DNA from: Salvator merianae | Taxonomy: Eukaryota; Chordata; Lepidosauria; Squamata; Teiidae | NCBI GenBank assembly: GCA_003586115.2 | Contig: QVOM02000112.1 | Location: forward strand, 102,127,174 to 102,191,173 | Reading direction: 5' to 3' | DNA: 64,000 nucleotides | Shown: piece after piece, positions 11,716-23,420 of the stretch | Layout: every line of letters starts with the position of its first letter | Numbering within the stretch: position 1 is the stretch's first letter | Notes under the pieces: generated by a model | Seen by the model: the letters and a program-made list of their open reading frames with translations, nothing else | The model's database searches: none | Told to the model about the DNA's origin: nothing | Program-made: the position numbers and the translations under genes

Positions 11716-13289
11716 GAGAACAGCATGGCTACCGATATGCAAACAAGAATGGGAGCCCTGAGTATAGATTTTCCATACTTTTTATAATATTTGTAACTTA
11801 AGCTACCTCTTCCCACTGACTTAAGCTACCTTCCCACTTAATTTGGTTATTCTTAAGATTATTGGCATACTTCTCATCATCTTATGTTTCCCATTCTCTA
11901 ATGCAATCCAATATCTATTGCCAGTTTTAATGAGCATACTAATAAGCATTCTGATAACGATGGCACATTAATCACCTATCCTATCTCTTCTGTGCATAAG
12001 CTGGTTTCTTGCCCAAGTCAATTACAGAAAGCAAAAAGGTACACAAGCAAATTAGCAAAAAGCACTAAGTCACAACCTTTTATGATTTCTTCTTAAAATT
12101 GTTTTAACTGTATACCCTCATCTTCTTATAACGTGGCGTCTCTTATGTTACGCTTCTAGCTATGCACCCATACTTCTCTCAAAATGGCTTTCAAACACCC
12201 TGCCAGAGAACTTTGGGGTTCTTTGGAAACTTCATTTTCTCTTCAATAAGAGCAGCAACGGCAAACAATTTTTAATGATGTGCAATTTGCTAGCACTAAG
12301 GATTTTCATATGGAACATAAACCTGCAAGAGGACTGGTATTCTATAGTATTCCCCTTCAGCACAACTAGGGTAACAGCAAGGTCCTGCAATATGTCCTGG
12401 AATCTTCTCTAGTATGCTGAGAATTCTGTAGAAGAGGGACAGGACTTCCTTCACACACCAAGTACCTACAGAATATGTTCCCCAAAACTTTAAAAACATG
12501 CTGGACACATGACACTGCATGAAACATCAATTCTAGGCAAGTTTACATGCAAATAATGCTTCATGCAGGCACTCATAGGACAACAGGAATACTTTGCCCA
12601 TCCAGTATTGAGTCATCCTACTTGTATTTCATTGCACTTGGACTTATTTTGATGGTGCTTTGGATGAGGACCAGGAGGCTCAACACCTACAGAGAACAGC
12701 CATTGCTGCCATGTTTGTTAACATTAAGAGAAAAGAAATAGTTTCCTTCCTTCCATCATGGCCCCTCATCTGAAACAAGAAGACTCCATACTAGCATGGA
12801 AAGTGTTATGAGGCCTCTGCAGCAGGACAGAAAACAACCTGGCAAAAGTAACTGTTGTTGTGCATCTCCCTAAAAAGACCTCTGATTAAAGAGGTAGTCT
12901 ATCCTTCCCTTTTAGATGATTTCCTGCAAACTGTAATTTTATATTGTAATTTTAAACTGATTCTCATTCTGTTTTTATATGCTTAATACCTTTTTGAATG
13001 CTTTTGTCACTCAAACTCATCCTGAGATGTTGGGAAACAAGGTGGAATATAAATATAAATAAAGTTTTCCTTCCTCTGTATTAATGGACCTCCATGATGC
13101 CAGGTCAAAAGTTTCTGCAAATGGCAGCACTAGATATTATCATAATATCTGGATGAAGACTGTTTATTTTGGGCAAGGCAAATAGCGTAGGGAAGTGGAA
13201 ATAAAATGCAAGAAAAAGTAACTATCAATTACTGAAGTGACCAGTTTTCTTCAGGCCAGAAAATAAAGTAAGGGTGACTAACCTAAACA
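11708..13289 (-). other. USPL1 intron 3, mostly unannotated
   Basis: No exon is seen. The last part (about 12960-13070) is an L2-type 3' tail on the plus strand: CATCCTGAGATGTTGGGAAA followed by an AAATATAAATAAA end. The rest is ordinary AT-rich intron. Confidence 0.45.
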
Positions 13290-13960
13290 TAAGTACAAAA
13301 GAGGATCGCTCGCTGGATCAGGCCATGGCCTGTCTAGTTCAGCACTCTGTCTCACATAGTAGCACATCAATTGCTTCCAGGCATTCTCAAGCAGACTCTC
13401 TGCAAATGGCCTTTAGAAGCATCCTGCCTCTCTCTCCAACCCGGAAGCAGTACTTAGGCATCAATTCTAGTAGCCATTGATACACCTGTCCTCCATGTTT
13501 TTGTCCAACCCTTTCTTAAAGCTATCCAGGCTGGTTGCTGTCACCAACATTTCTGGTAGTAAATTCCATAGACTGATGACCCTCCGAGTGAAAAAAATAG
13601 TTCCCCTTGTTAGTCCTAATTCTCCTGCCCATTGGCTTCATAGAGTGCCCCCTGGTCCTAGTGTTGTGTGATAAAGAAAACCATTTTTCTCTATCTACCT
13701 TTTCAAAACCATCCATGATTTTATCTACTTCATTTAGGTCATCTGCTGAATTCTGTCTCTCATGTCTGAAGACCCTAGATGTTGTAGCCTGATCTTATAA
13801 GGGAGGTGCTCCAGCCCCCTGATCATTCTGGTCGCCCTTTTCTGTACTTTTTCCAGTTCCACAATATCCTTTCTGAGGTGTGACCAGAACTGTACACATC
13901 AACCCTGGCCAGAACAGCTAATGATTAGACATAGTTAGAGCTATATGCTTTTCTGGCCAC
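13290..13960 (-). mobile_element. CR1/L3-type LINE 3' fragment (ORF2 C-terminus)
   Basis: On the minus strand it keeps a piece of the conserved ORF2 C-terminus: MDGFEKVDREKWFSLSHN, then TRTRGHSMKPMGRRIRTNK. This is the FEKVDRE-FF-TRGH block found after the reverse transcriptase in CR1/L3-like LINEs. The plus-strand text with AGCACTCTGTCTCACATAG and GCAAATGGCCTTTAGAAGCA recurs at 51.7-51.9 kb and 26.45-26.6 kb. The copy has frameshifts and is 5'-truncated. It sits in USPL1 intron 3 in the same orientation as the gene. Confidence 0.8.
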
Positions 13961-14086
13961 TCCATTTGCCAATAAATCAGTAAAATTAAGTAACTTAAAA
14001 AAAAAAATCTATATTCTGAAATGATTTCCTGTAAACAAAAAAATATTTTGAGAGACAACGAATAAGCCAAGTCTTATTTGACTTAC

Positions 14087-14714
14087 CCCTTTTATAAGCA
14101 TTCACAAGTGTAGTTGCTTCATTGTACTTTGTAAATAGGTTCTGAATGACCGAAATGTTTTCAGGAGTTGCTTCAGTACAAGTCATTTTTAGTGTTTCTA
14201 AATGTACCATCATTGACAGAATACAATCTAACCAGCACAGAGCATATTTATTCCTCCACTGGAGCCATAATGGCTCTTGCACCATCTGTTTGCCTTCATG
14301 AAAAAAATGAGACACTGATGAACCAGTTTCGGAACCTGAGAAAACTTGTGTGTGATCAGTGAAAATCTCCAGTGAGCTTTCTTGAGCTGCCATCTCCATG
14401 CCCATTTTCTGCCCCACAGATTCAACTGCATTATTACAGTTTGGAAGCTGGACTTCTGTAACAGGTTGTCCTGACTTAACTCCAAGCAGATGATGTCTGC
14501 TGTGTGTTGGGATGAGATCATACTTGAGTATTTTCTTACTGTTCACCACATCATCAGCAGTCCTACTCAGTTTTAAACATTGCTCATTGGGATCGGCTGC
14601 CTGACTTGTATTAGAAAGCTTTCTCTTCCTGCAAGTGTCCTGAGATGGACAGCCTTTTTGATCAGTGGGAATTAGAAGGTTGCTTAGTGGTTGAGATCCC
14701 AGAGGGTAGATGCA
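14087..14714 (-). CDS. USPL1: USPL1 coding exon 3: catalytic cysteine
   Basis: 628 bp exon. The acceptor at 14715-14716 follows a TTTTCTGTTTCAG context and the donor GTAAGT has its GT at 14085-14086. It opens CIYPLGSQPLSNLL, completing a CxxC-type finger begun in exon 2. It then runs through a poorly conserved Ser/Lys-rich linker to WLQWRNKYALCWLDCILSMM. The first Cys of CWLDC is predicted residue 230 and corresponds to the nucleophile Cys236 of human USPL1. The frame is open throughout. The exon enters in phase 0 and leaves with one base of a Gly codon. Confidence 0.96.
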
Positions 14715-16173
14715 CTGAAACAGAAAATGGCAGAAAAACACAGAGAACAGGACATTTAAGTAAATTAATGCAGAAATTACAGGTAAAAAGTGTTCAATCA
14801 GAAACTAATATATCCAAACGCTATTTTCTTCAGATGGTAACCTCTCCTTTTTACAGGATTCCAGTCAGTCTTCTCAGTAGTAATGGATGACACTATGAAT
14901 CTGTCCACTAAAATTGGGATCCTTTTTAGACGGTACCAAACTCATATATGTCCAAGCTTTTACTCTGCTATTTTTTGATGGCTGACTTTGGAAATCTAGT
15001 ATTTCAGGACGCCAGTATGCTTATTAGGAGCGCGTACATGGATGTTCCAAAATAGCTCATTTTTGGGACTGTCTAGCTTCCGAAAGCCAACTCTTGAGCT
15101 TGCAGGGGCCTGGGGAAGGCCTGAGAGGCCTGGAAATGAATGTCACAAAAGCACTTTTGTACAATCTGATGCCATGGACCTTGATCCTGCCCCCAGAGCT
15201 CCAAAAAGTATTTCTGGGGGAGAAACAGGTGAGTGCATGTAAGAGCTCCTCCTCCATCTTAGTGGCTCAGAAAAGGTGCCCTAGTGTACCTAAATGCCAG
15301 ACCTTTTATCTAGATAAAGGCAATTTCTAATTTCCCTGAAACAGAGCTGAATTGAACAGTGAGGCTATGGAGGTTTAGACCCTCCATCTTATTGATTTAC
15401 AATCCTAATCTTAACCCTAATCTCATGGATCCATGCCTATTGAACCTCCAGTGACAGCCCCTAACTACCAGCCCTGCTGCCTCTTAACTGCTGCTGTCAG
15501 CAACAATGGTAGTAAAGCAATGAGGGTGTGGGAAGAATAAGACCATAAAGATCAGAAAGTGTGCTCCTTCAAAATGCAAACCTGACTGAAGACATGACTA
15601 TCATGGGTTGCTGCCAATAAAATCTGCAACAGCAAGAGAGTTAGCATGAGTAAGATTTAACAGCAATACTAGCCTGAATGTGTTTTTGCTACAGATGAGC
15701 ACCAGTGCTACCAAAGGTAGGACTGTGCTCTTGATCTATTTCTTTTTAAGTTCTCCACATTCCTCATCATGTTTATCCCAGCTCTAAGTCCAGGAACCAC
15801 AAATGCTTCCTGTTCTACACACCACTGGAAACAGGGATGTGGCAAATGGCCATCTGTCTTCAGTGAACCGTTGTAGAAGCAAAGGACTATAAGAACCTTT
15901 AACTCACAGTCCCGGTTCTCTCTGAAAGTTTCATGCAACTCCCAAGTGGGGGAACTCACCTCTTTTCATATAGCGTGGTCCAGCAGCCATTTTAGCCTCT
16001 TTCGGGGGGGCCGGGTCTGTAGTGCACGTCAGCACACATCAACAGACATACGCATGACCTCAAGTGCAGCAGCACACGTGTACAATGACAACACAACAGT
16101 GCACATCATTGCACATATGAGCAATGATCCACACTCGTATGCACTGCAGCCCCCTCCAGTTGTAAAAATGTAA
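14715..16173 (-). other. USPL1 intron 2, unannotated part
   Basis: No exon or named repeat. Open frames of 60-80 codons around 15042-15960 on both strands overlap each other and show no family match. Confidence 0.45.
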
Positions 16174-16590
16174 TTAGGAGTGTGTAAAACTCTGTTCTAA
16201 ATGCTTTACAAAGCATTTGAAATGGCCACCCTCCTCTTACACAAGGGCCAAGTTTGCTAGGTGAAACACGTACCAAGCTTGGCCTTAGAGCAAAGCGAGC
16301 ACTTACTTCAGCTCATGTTGCTCCTGGCTGCCCCTCCTAGCCTTTTCAGAGCCACTGCCTGCCGAACCAGGCCATGTGATGACATCATTATGTGGCCTGA
16401 TGAAATTTGGGGCCTGGGACTTCCTCTGATGCCCTGCCAGGCCTCTAAAAAGGCCTACCAGGATCTGTGGGAAGATGCAGCAAGCCCAAAATCAGAGGCC
16501 ACTCAGAATAATTGGCTCTTGTGTAAAGAGGGCTGTGGACATTTCCAATGCTTTGTAAAGTGTTTGAAATGGTGTTTTGCACACCCCTAG
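16174..16590. mobile_element. Nonautonomous DNA element with ~50 bp inverted ends
   Basis: The left end TTAGGAGTGTGTAAAACTCT and the reverse-complemented right end CTAGGGGTGTGCAAAACACC continue into matching TTTACAAAGCATTTGAAATG-type text, giving about 50 bp of imperfect terminal inverted repeat. The interior is GC-richer than the host intron and noncoding. The start CTAGGGGTGTG resembles hAT-type ends, but no exact target duplication is visible. A fragment of the same family lies at 8952-9080. Confidence 0.65.
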
Positions 16591-16688
16591 AAACCACTGA
16601 TTAAATTAGCACAGATACCCAGATTAAGAAAATGGAGCATAGCAATACTGGACTCATCACGGCTTAATAACTAAAAATACTTAAGTAC

Positions 16689-16814
16689 CTGTGGATTTTC
16701 ACACAACAATATGGATTCTTCAAAACTGATGCGGTATGTTCTTAAAGCTTGTACCAGACCCTTCTGCTGACAAGATGGGCACCGCTTTCCTTGAGTTACT
16801 TCAGAATTATGGTC
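16689..16814 (-). CDS. USPL1: USPL1 coding exon 2: N-terminal CxxC finger
   Basis: 126 bp, exactly 42 codons, phase 0 at both ends. The acceptor is at 16815-16816 and the donor GTACTT has its GT at 16687-16688. The translation is DHNSEVTQGKRCPSCQQK, then GLVQALRTYRISFEESIL, then LCENPQ. It matches the human N-terminal block containing CPAC and LKTYRISFQESIFLCE. With the Cys that opens exon 3 this forms a C-x2-C...C-x4-C zinc-finger-like motif. Confidence 0.94.
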
Positions 16815-17288
16815 CTAATGTACAATAAGCAATAAATACATTATTCCAGAGAGGTTAAACATCAAGATGTAGCAAAATGACTTTCATATTAGAGACGTAA
16901 TTTGTGTATTTCAAACATAAATCTGACAGTACTAAAACAAATAAAATGCAAATGAAAGAACAGTTTCAATTATTAGTGCAAACAATACCATATATAACTT
17001 GGGCTTTATGCTGTCTCTTCATACTTTTTACACTGAACAAAATAACCTTAATGATATTCTGAACTCAAAAATGTAATCAGGATTGAATGAAATGTTGTCT
17101 GACACTTATTTGAAATAACACACACTAGACAATAGTAAATCTTTCGCCATTTCAGTAAGATTTCCGTGGAAAAACAATTTTATTGAGAAATTTAAGGTCA
17201 GATAGTAAAATCAGACCAATAGGAGTTAGAATCTCTCAAAACTGAGAAAAAAATAACTTTGCACAATGTGAAAGACAATTGAACTGAC
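16815..17288 (-). other. USPL1 intron between coding exons 1 and 2
   Basis: A 474 bp AT-rich intron without recognised features. Confidence 0.6.
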
Positions 17289-17372
17289 TTTTCCCAAATA
17301 CCCCACTACGTGGAGTGCAGATGCCCCTATACCGGTCACTTGCAAACCACTTCCAATCTTCTGGTAATCCAT
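17289..17372 (-). CDS. USPL1: USPL1 coding exon 1: start codon
   Basis: Small coding segment with the initiator ATG at 17370-17372 and donor GTCAGT (GT at 17287-17288). It encodes MDYQKIGSGLQVTGIGAS, then ALHVVGYLGK. This is clearly the counterpart of the human N-terminus, which contains the motifs PKIGNGLPVIG and LHMVGYLGK. It ends in phase 0, as exon 2 requires. The whole exon probably runs to 17447, with an acceptor at 17448-17449 after a strong TTTTTATTTTTCAG tract, giving 75 bases of 5' UTR here. The predicted full protein is 1,076 residues. The segment is too short to stand out as an open frame; similarity to the human N-terminus and splice phase identify it. Confidence 0.9.
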
Positions 17373-17447
17373 CACTCTGAGGCACAGGCTAAATTATCAT
17401 GTCCCTTGTAATACTTTCAACAGTCCTAAGGATTTTTTTCATACACC
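17373..17447 (-). other. USPL1: USPL1 5' UTR portion of exon 1
   Basis: Bases between the probable acceptor (AG at 17448-17449) and the ATG. They include in-frame stops, which supports the start choice. The upstream noncoding exon must lie further right; the CpG promoter at 38 kb is the favoured source. Confidence 0.65.
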
Positions 17448-18321
17448 CTGAAAAATAAAAAGCGAACACAAAATGATTAAATAAGCATTTCTGCCGCAGC
17501 AATTCAAGGGGTTAACTAAATCAAAACAGAGAATCAATTGATGTACATATCCATTGAAAATATTACTACTGCACTACCTGTATGCCAAGCAACATTTGTG
17601 AACTGCAACACCATCTTAAACTGAGGCATCTTCATCTATTGCACAATATAGGTTCATCCTGTTTCAGCCCCTTCCATATGGCTTATCTACAACAGGGCTT
17701 GATTTGTGTTTACCCTAGGCTACTGGGAAACAATCATTATTTGTGCATGTCTTATCTCTCTTCTTTTTAAAAATGCATTTACAATGTGCTACAGCTCACA
17801 TCTTTGTCCTGACAGCATTTTGGCAATGAACACCACAGGCATAAGCATGCTACAGCCAGATTTGCTATTATTATATACTCCAGCAGGCTAGCATGATGTG
17901 CATTTAGATCTGATAGCACTGCAGATTCAGAGCTTCAGAGACAAAAAAGAACAATAAGAATAAAATATAAACTTTAAAAATTCTGCACATCAACAGTGAA
18001 CAAAATCCAGTCATGCTGAGGGTAGCTTGTACTACATGCACACAAAATAAAATTTGTGATTGCGCTTTTCAGTTTTTCCAACAGGTAACAACAAACAACG
18101 ACCAGTGGTGAAAATAAATTATTTCTGTCTGTCATAGACTGGACTCAGTTGATGCTTTCAGTGAATTAACTCCACTCCAAGGTCTCTGTCTTCACAGCCA
18201 GGTATGACCGTAAAAACACAGAGGTGAAATTCAGTTCGTTTTCCCCCAGATCATCATTATCTTAAGATGTCTTATGTACAAGTCATGCAACATGCACACA
18301 AAAAGTGCCACACGCAGTATA
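17448..18321 (-). other. USPL1 intron 1, proximal part
   Basis: AT-rich intron with no recognised exon or repeat. Confidence 0.45.
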
Positions 18322-18492
18322 CAAGGGGGTCTGGTAGCTCCTTAGGGACTAATAGAGAAAGAAGTTGGTAGCATAAGCTTTTGTGGACTAAGCCTACCTC
18401 ATCAGATGCATTAAGTGGGCTTAGTCTACAAAAGCTTATGTTACCAACTTCTTTCTCTCACTTAGTCTCTAAGATGCTACTAGACCCCCTTG
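18322..18492. mobile_element. Foldback (palindromic) repeat with ~75 bp arms
   Basis: Left arm 18322-18400 and right arm 18416-18492 are inverted copies of each other with about 85-90 percent identity by eye. Shared words are AAAGAAGTTGGTA, CATAAGCTTTTGT and GACTAAGCC. The centre carries CATCAGATGCATTAAGTGG, a sequence I associate with a DNA-element family common in reptile genomes. Single-stranded or transcribed, this would form a near-perfect hairpin inside USPL1 intron 1. Confidence 0.75.
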
Positions 18493-20539
18493 CTTACCGA
18501 TCCAGTCTAACACAGCTATGTCTTTGAATTCTACATGCCAACATGTACAGTACAGTGAGACTGTTGAATCCAAAACTGTTATGTTGTGGGCCATGTGTAT
18601 GATGCAGCTACAGGCATACCTTTTTTGAGTTGTCCACAGTTTTCACTGTCAACTAAAATAACTGAGGATCCTGAAATCTCATTGTTCATTTTAAACGTCT
18701 ATTTATGAACAAGTGAAATCAAACTGGTTTCTGGGAGGATTCTTTCGGGGAAGATGACCTACTTCTCTCTATTCCAACTGCCATTTTCTCTTATTTTCTC
18801 CTATTCCTTAACTACTTAGTGATCCCTCAACTGCTAAGCTCTATGAAGGAATCTTTAGTAGAGAACTTCAGAAAAAAAAAAGTTTAAGATGAAACTTTAA
18901 AGCTTACCTTAACTGCCTTTATCTATAATTACTGGCAAACTCAAAGAATGCTAGAAGACTCTGCCATGCAGAATCCACGCTTAGTCTCATCGAGGCTTTA
19001 TTCTTAGTACTGTTTTCCACAAATTTATCTAGACAGATGTTAGGCTAAGTTGTACCTCATGACTCCCCCCGTTTCTCCTTTCATAAGGTTAACATATAGT
19101 ACCTGGAACCAACTCAGCACTACAAATCTGACAGATTTAGGCAGAGCTCGAAATCCCATTTCCCTCATTTTCTTCTATAAGAGCAGTTAATCATCATTAT
19201 CCCAGGCTTGATGGGATTCACTGCCAAACGGCTTGCCCATTTACAACCAGAAACAGGTACTAAAATGGGAAGATTTTCTTTCATTTTTGCATTTCATTGA
19301 GTTATACTCAGTAGTATCTGTGATAAAATTCTAAATTATGGAACACAACTAGGATCTTGGATCTAAGTCATTCAAATAGCAAAATAATGGGCTGAGTTAA
19401 AACAAGGTAATTTGTGGTAATATTTGATGAACCATTATTACTGGAAGATCACTATAACAAGAAACAATAATATCAATTATTTCAAAATAGTTTAACAACA
19501 TTAATACATTTATACCAACACTACTCCAAGATTCTTAATTTTTAGCTGATCTGCATAAGTATCAGCAATGTATAAAATATGAGAACACTTCCACTCCTTA
19601 CACAACATTTTAGTGGGATAATTAAATTATTTAAAAGTCAGTTAAGCAAATTTATTTAAAAAAACATTTAAATTAATTTATCAAATTGATGATAAATTGT
19701 TTCCTCCCTGGAACCTGGGGTGGACCACCTGCATCTGTCATGATGATTTTCCTGTGAAGCAGGTTAAGCCAAGGATGTCTGGCCTGCCGGGGTCATCTAG
19801 TGAACTGCGCTCAATCCTAGCCCCAAGGTGCAGACACCACACTACACAGATAATCTTGCACTTTTGAAGAGGTATATGACACATTTTCAAACACACAGTC
19901 CAGTGCCATCAAGCAATTCTTTTGACGTGGAAAAACAAATTAATTTCTGAAAAATTAACAGCTTTATTATCTCATACAATTTACTAAGCAATAGGTATCT
20001 TCTTGTATGAAGATAAATGCTTTTGATCGATTATGTAACATACTTCCTAGAGGAAAAAAGTACAGTTATAAACAATTACTGATGAATTCATCTACTGATG
20101 AACTTTCTATAGGATTTTAATCAACACTCGCATGAATTGCACTGTGCACTGGCAGAAATACCAGGAGTCTCTCCTCTGAGAAGTATTTTGATTTGCACAA
20201 ATACATTACATAGAGTACTTATAACACTCTGTTCTTACTCTAGTTTTATAAATCCAACCTTAAGAGATTATATGAAGTAATATTTTTAATATATAAAACT
20301 AGAGGATTCTTGTGGTTTCATTAATCAAGTGACATGTGCAGTCCCTGTATCAGAAACTCAGGACAACAAAAGTTTATTGCTGCAAACCTGGTTACTCATC
20401 ATTATTGCAAAGCTTTCAGTTGTTTTAAGAATCAACATGAATTATTTCTGCCACCTACATCTCTTCTTCAACCAAAAGAGCTCATAGGATTTCTGAGAAG
20501 GCAAAGTGTATTTGCTTGAAAAATAGGTACAAATTTTTG
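18493..20539 (-). other. USPL1 intron 1, unannotated
   Basis: AT-rich sequence without a recognised exon, RNA gene or named repeat. Confidence 0.4.
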
Positions 20540-20880
20540 ATGCACCAGTTATTGAGTCCTAGAAAGTTATGCGAACCAATAACGAACACTGAAATATAAA
20601 GTTGTGTGGGTTTCTGTCTGACATTATGTATTTTGTCATATATATATCAGCTTTGAGCTGACTGATCTAATATAAACAAAGACACACTCCTCCTTTTCTG
20701 TGTTCTTTTACCTATAATCCAGACAGTTTAACTGAAGTCTGTTGTTCTTTTCCTTCTTCTTCAGAGGAGTACTATTTACATTATAATCCACCCCAATCTT
20801 ACAAAAATCGCTATTTTAAAGTGCCACATATGTTGTCTATGTTTTGAACTATTTACTCTGGATTCACAAAGACTTCTAAC
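20540..20880. repeat. Third, partial copy of the segmental duplication
   Basis: This stretch resembles 36810-37065 (shared: a TAATGAACACT-type word, AGTTTAACTGAAG, and a TATAATA/AATCTTACA context). Its end (CCACATATGTTGTCTATGTT) resembles 22005-22025 in the longer copy. So a few hundred bases at the left edge of the duplicated block occur twice within about 1.2 kb here, as well as once at 36.8 kb. Confidence 0.55.
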
Positions 20881-21889
20881 AACTCTTCTAACAAAGAGTT
20901 ATGGGCTTTGAAACAGTTTATTAGGATCTTCACACATCCTAAACTGAAACCATCATACTGATCTGTGAGTTTTTTCTCCCCCAAAACAGGTAGATCTAGA
21001 GTAGATTTCATTATGTTGGAAGATGGAAAATCATATGGATATTTGAATACCCAACACAACAAGCTGCCAAGAATGTCTGGTAAGAAACAAGATGTTCAGC
21101 TCTGAACTGAAATGATCTTACATGTAAGTGGGAACACAAATGGGAGAAATCCTTATGGAAACGTATGGGCAAGTTCCTAAAGTCTCTACATCTATCATTT
21201 TTCACAAACTATTGGATATAAAAATCCATAAACAAACAAAAAAAAACAGACTAAACATTCTATTTTTCTATGCTCTTATCTATCCAAAAGAATAATAATG
21301 TTGATTTACCAAAGCGTTTAATTGAACAGGTCATATTACATTCACTGCCTCCTAGTTATAAAGTAACATAGAACTTAAATGAACTTTGGCTCAGCTTGAA
21401 GCTTTCAGGCAACTTTCATTCTACAACTGCGAAAGTTTCAGAGGCTGAGATCTGCCGCAAGGCAGTTGCTGTGCGACTGGCATGCCTCCAGCCTCTGCTG
21501 TAAATCCTGGCCTCAAGATTACTGACTATCAAATTTAAGAAAATATTTCTCAGATGGAAGAACGCATAGCAAGTGAACTTGAATCAGAAGGGGACACATC
21601 TGATCCATGATCAGAACTAAGAAGCCTAAAAGATCAAAGGAATACCATATATTCATATGCGCTGCGCAATTAATACAGAGAATGGATGTGAGAACCAAGA
21701 TCATGAAAGAATATTGAAAACTTGCTTGCTGGAGAAACAGATAAATGGAGGAAAGAAGCAAAAAGGGAAGTAGACATAGTACTATGCTGTTGAATGAGCA
21801 AGCTGAGAGTTGGCATGCTGTTATTAGATTTTGTAATTAAAGAATATGAAAATATTCAAGATGGATTAGGACTGCAGAGACCAAGCATC
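20881..21889 (-). other. USPL1 intron 1, between partial copies
   Basis: No exon recognised. It separates the short partial copy from the main left copy of the duplication. Confidence 0.4.
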
Positions 21890-22939
21890 TAAAATCAAAT
21901 ATGAAACACATGGATCTGAGAATGCAGTATATTCTTCCTGCTTCTTCAGAGTAATAATGTTGTTATAAAAAATCATAATCTTATAGAACAAACATTCTAA
22001 AAAGGTGCATATGTTGTCTATTTTTGAATTGGTTAGTCTGAATTGAAGATCAACAAAATTTTTAAGACAAATATGGTTTGTTCATTTGATAGTTTTGGCA
22101 TGTTGAATACAAATCCATTAGATGCTCCTTTCTACACTTTTATATATTAACACTTTTATGTATTATGACCCTTGTAGTTTTTTAAAGAGCTTTTAAAGCA
22201 AATCTTACTGACTTCAGAGTGTCTTCTATGCGAATGCCAACAACATTGAGAAAGATACACTGTATTCATTCACTGAGGCAGCCATAGTGAATATCAGTTA
22301 ATAATGCAAATGCTCAAAAAGTTAAATGAGCCATCTACTCACAGATCCAAGCTGAGCACATGAAAAACGCTGATAACAGTACTATAATAAAGATTTCTGA
22401 ATGGCAAGCATCACTGCAGCTACAAACAGAAATATTATATATACACACATATAAATGCCACACTAAGAATATGTATTATGGGATAACAGAGCATCTTGGC
22501 CTGCCTTGTACCTACCAATGACACACAGCTGAATGCACATGAAGCAAAATCCCAATTCTGCATAGACGTTCACCTATTGCCTTTCACAGATATTAAGGCA
22601 TTATTAGCTTTTTATATGGAAACTACTGCCACTTAAGTGCATTCATCTACCATGGAAATAGCTTATTTTTTAAAAAAGTCTTCATAGGCAAACCGACCTC
22701 TCAACACACACATATACAAATAAGAAACGATTCTCACCTGCTGGACACTCCTTGGTGCTGCAAACTGCAGACGAACATTCTCAGACTCAGCACAGCACAG
22801 AGAGAAACAACCCATAGAAAACTAAAGTTGAAAACTGTGACTTTCTGTGTAATCCTAACCACACCTCTAAGAACGTGAGGTGAGGATTGCAGCCTAAGGC
22901 AGTTTGACCTGACCCTGCACAGAAGAAAACCAGTCTCCC

Positions 22940-23420
22940 AGTATCTAGCTTGGCAAAATGCAGGAGTCAATTATCCCCACCCCGACTTCCTCAGGAATCC
23001 TGCTTCCATTATGATGATCGCCATTACTCACCCCCTCAAGCCCTCCAGCAGGTGTGAGAGGGGATACTGATGCCAGTTCCAGGTACCTGCCACCATCAGC
23101 TTCCCCTGGCAAAGCAAGGCGAACCTCATGGGCACCTGAGGCCTGGTGTAGTTTCTGGCACCGGATGAGAAGCTCCACTGCCCAGCGCAGCCCAGGCTCA
23201 GTTTTGTTCCCTCCTTCTTTTGCACGCTGAGGAAGAGCTCTGGGAGGCCGTGGAAAGAGAAGTGGACGGCACTGGATGCTACCTGCTGTTTTTCTTTTTT
23301 CCTTTAGTACCACAGCAGGGAGGGTCTCTGGGTGGGAAAAAAAGGAGTCAAGCACTAAGAAGGTTTGCAAGGTTATTGGGGAAGGATGAGCTGGGGGAAA
23401 TGAGGATAATTTTTTAAAGG
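22940..23420 (-). promoter_or_regulatory. CpG-depleted duplicate of the USPL1 promoter
   Basis: Aligns with the CpG-rich promoter at 38.0-38.5 kb, but most CpG positions have become TG or CA. At the ETS-like ACTTCCGG of the intact copy this one has GTTTCTGG (23151-23158), and the ATGGCGGC box has become TGGACGGC. The minus-strand splice-donor context GGTGAGTAATGG (GT at 23030-23031) is conserved. It lies 5.6 kb upstream of the first USPL1 coding exon. It could be dead or a weak alternative promoter; the loss of CpG and core motifs favours dead. Confidence 0.6.

Noticed and set aside
13522..13716. Minus-strand 64-codon frame as an extra USPL1 exon
   Set aside because: The translation is the LINE ORF2 C-terminal block (EKVDREKWFSLSHNTRTRG) and recurs at 52.1 kb.
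22945..23370. 141-codon minus-strand frame over the decayed promoter
   Set aside because: Former CpG-island DNA tends to be stop-poor. The intact duplicate at 38 kb does not conserve this frame, so it is not coding.
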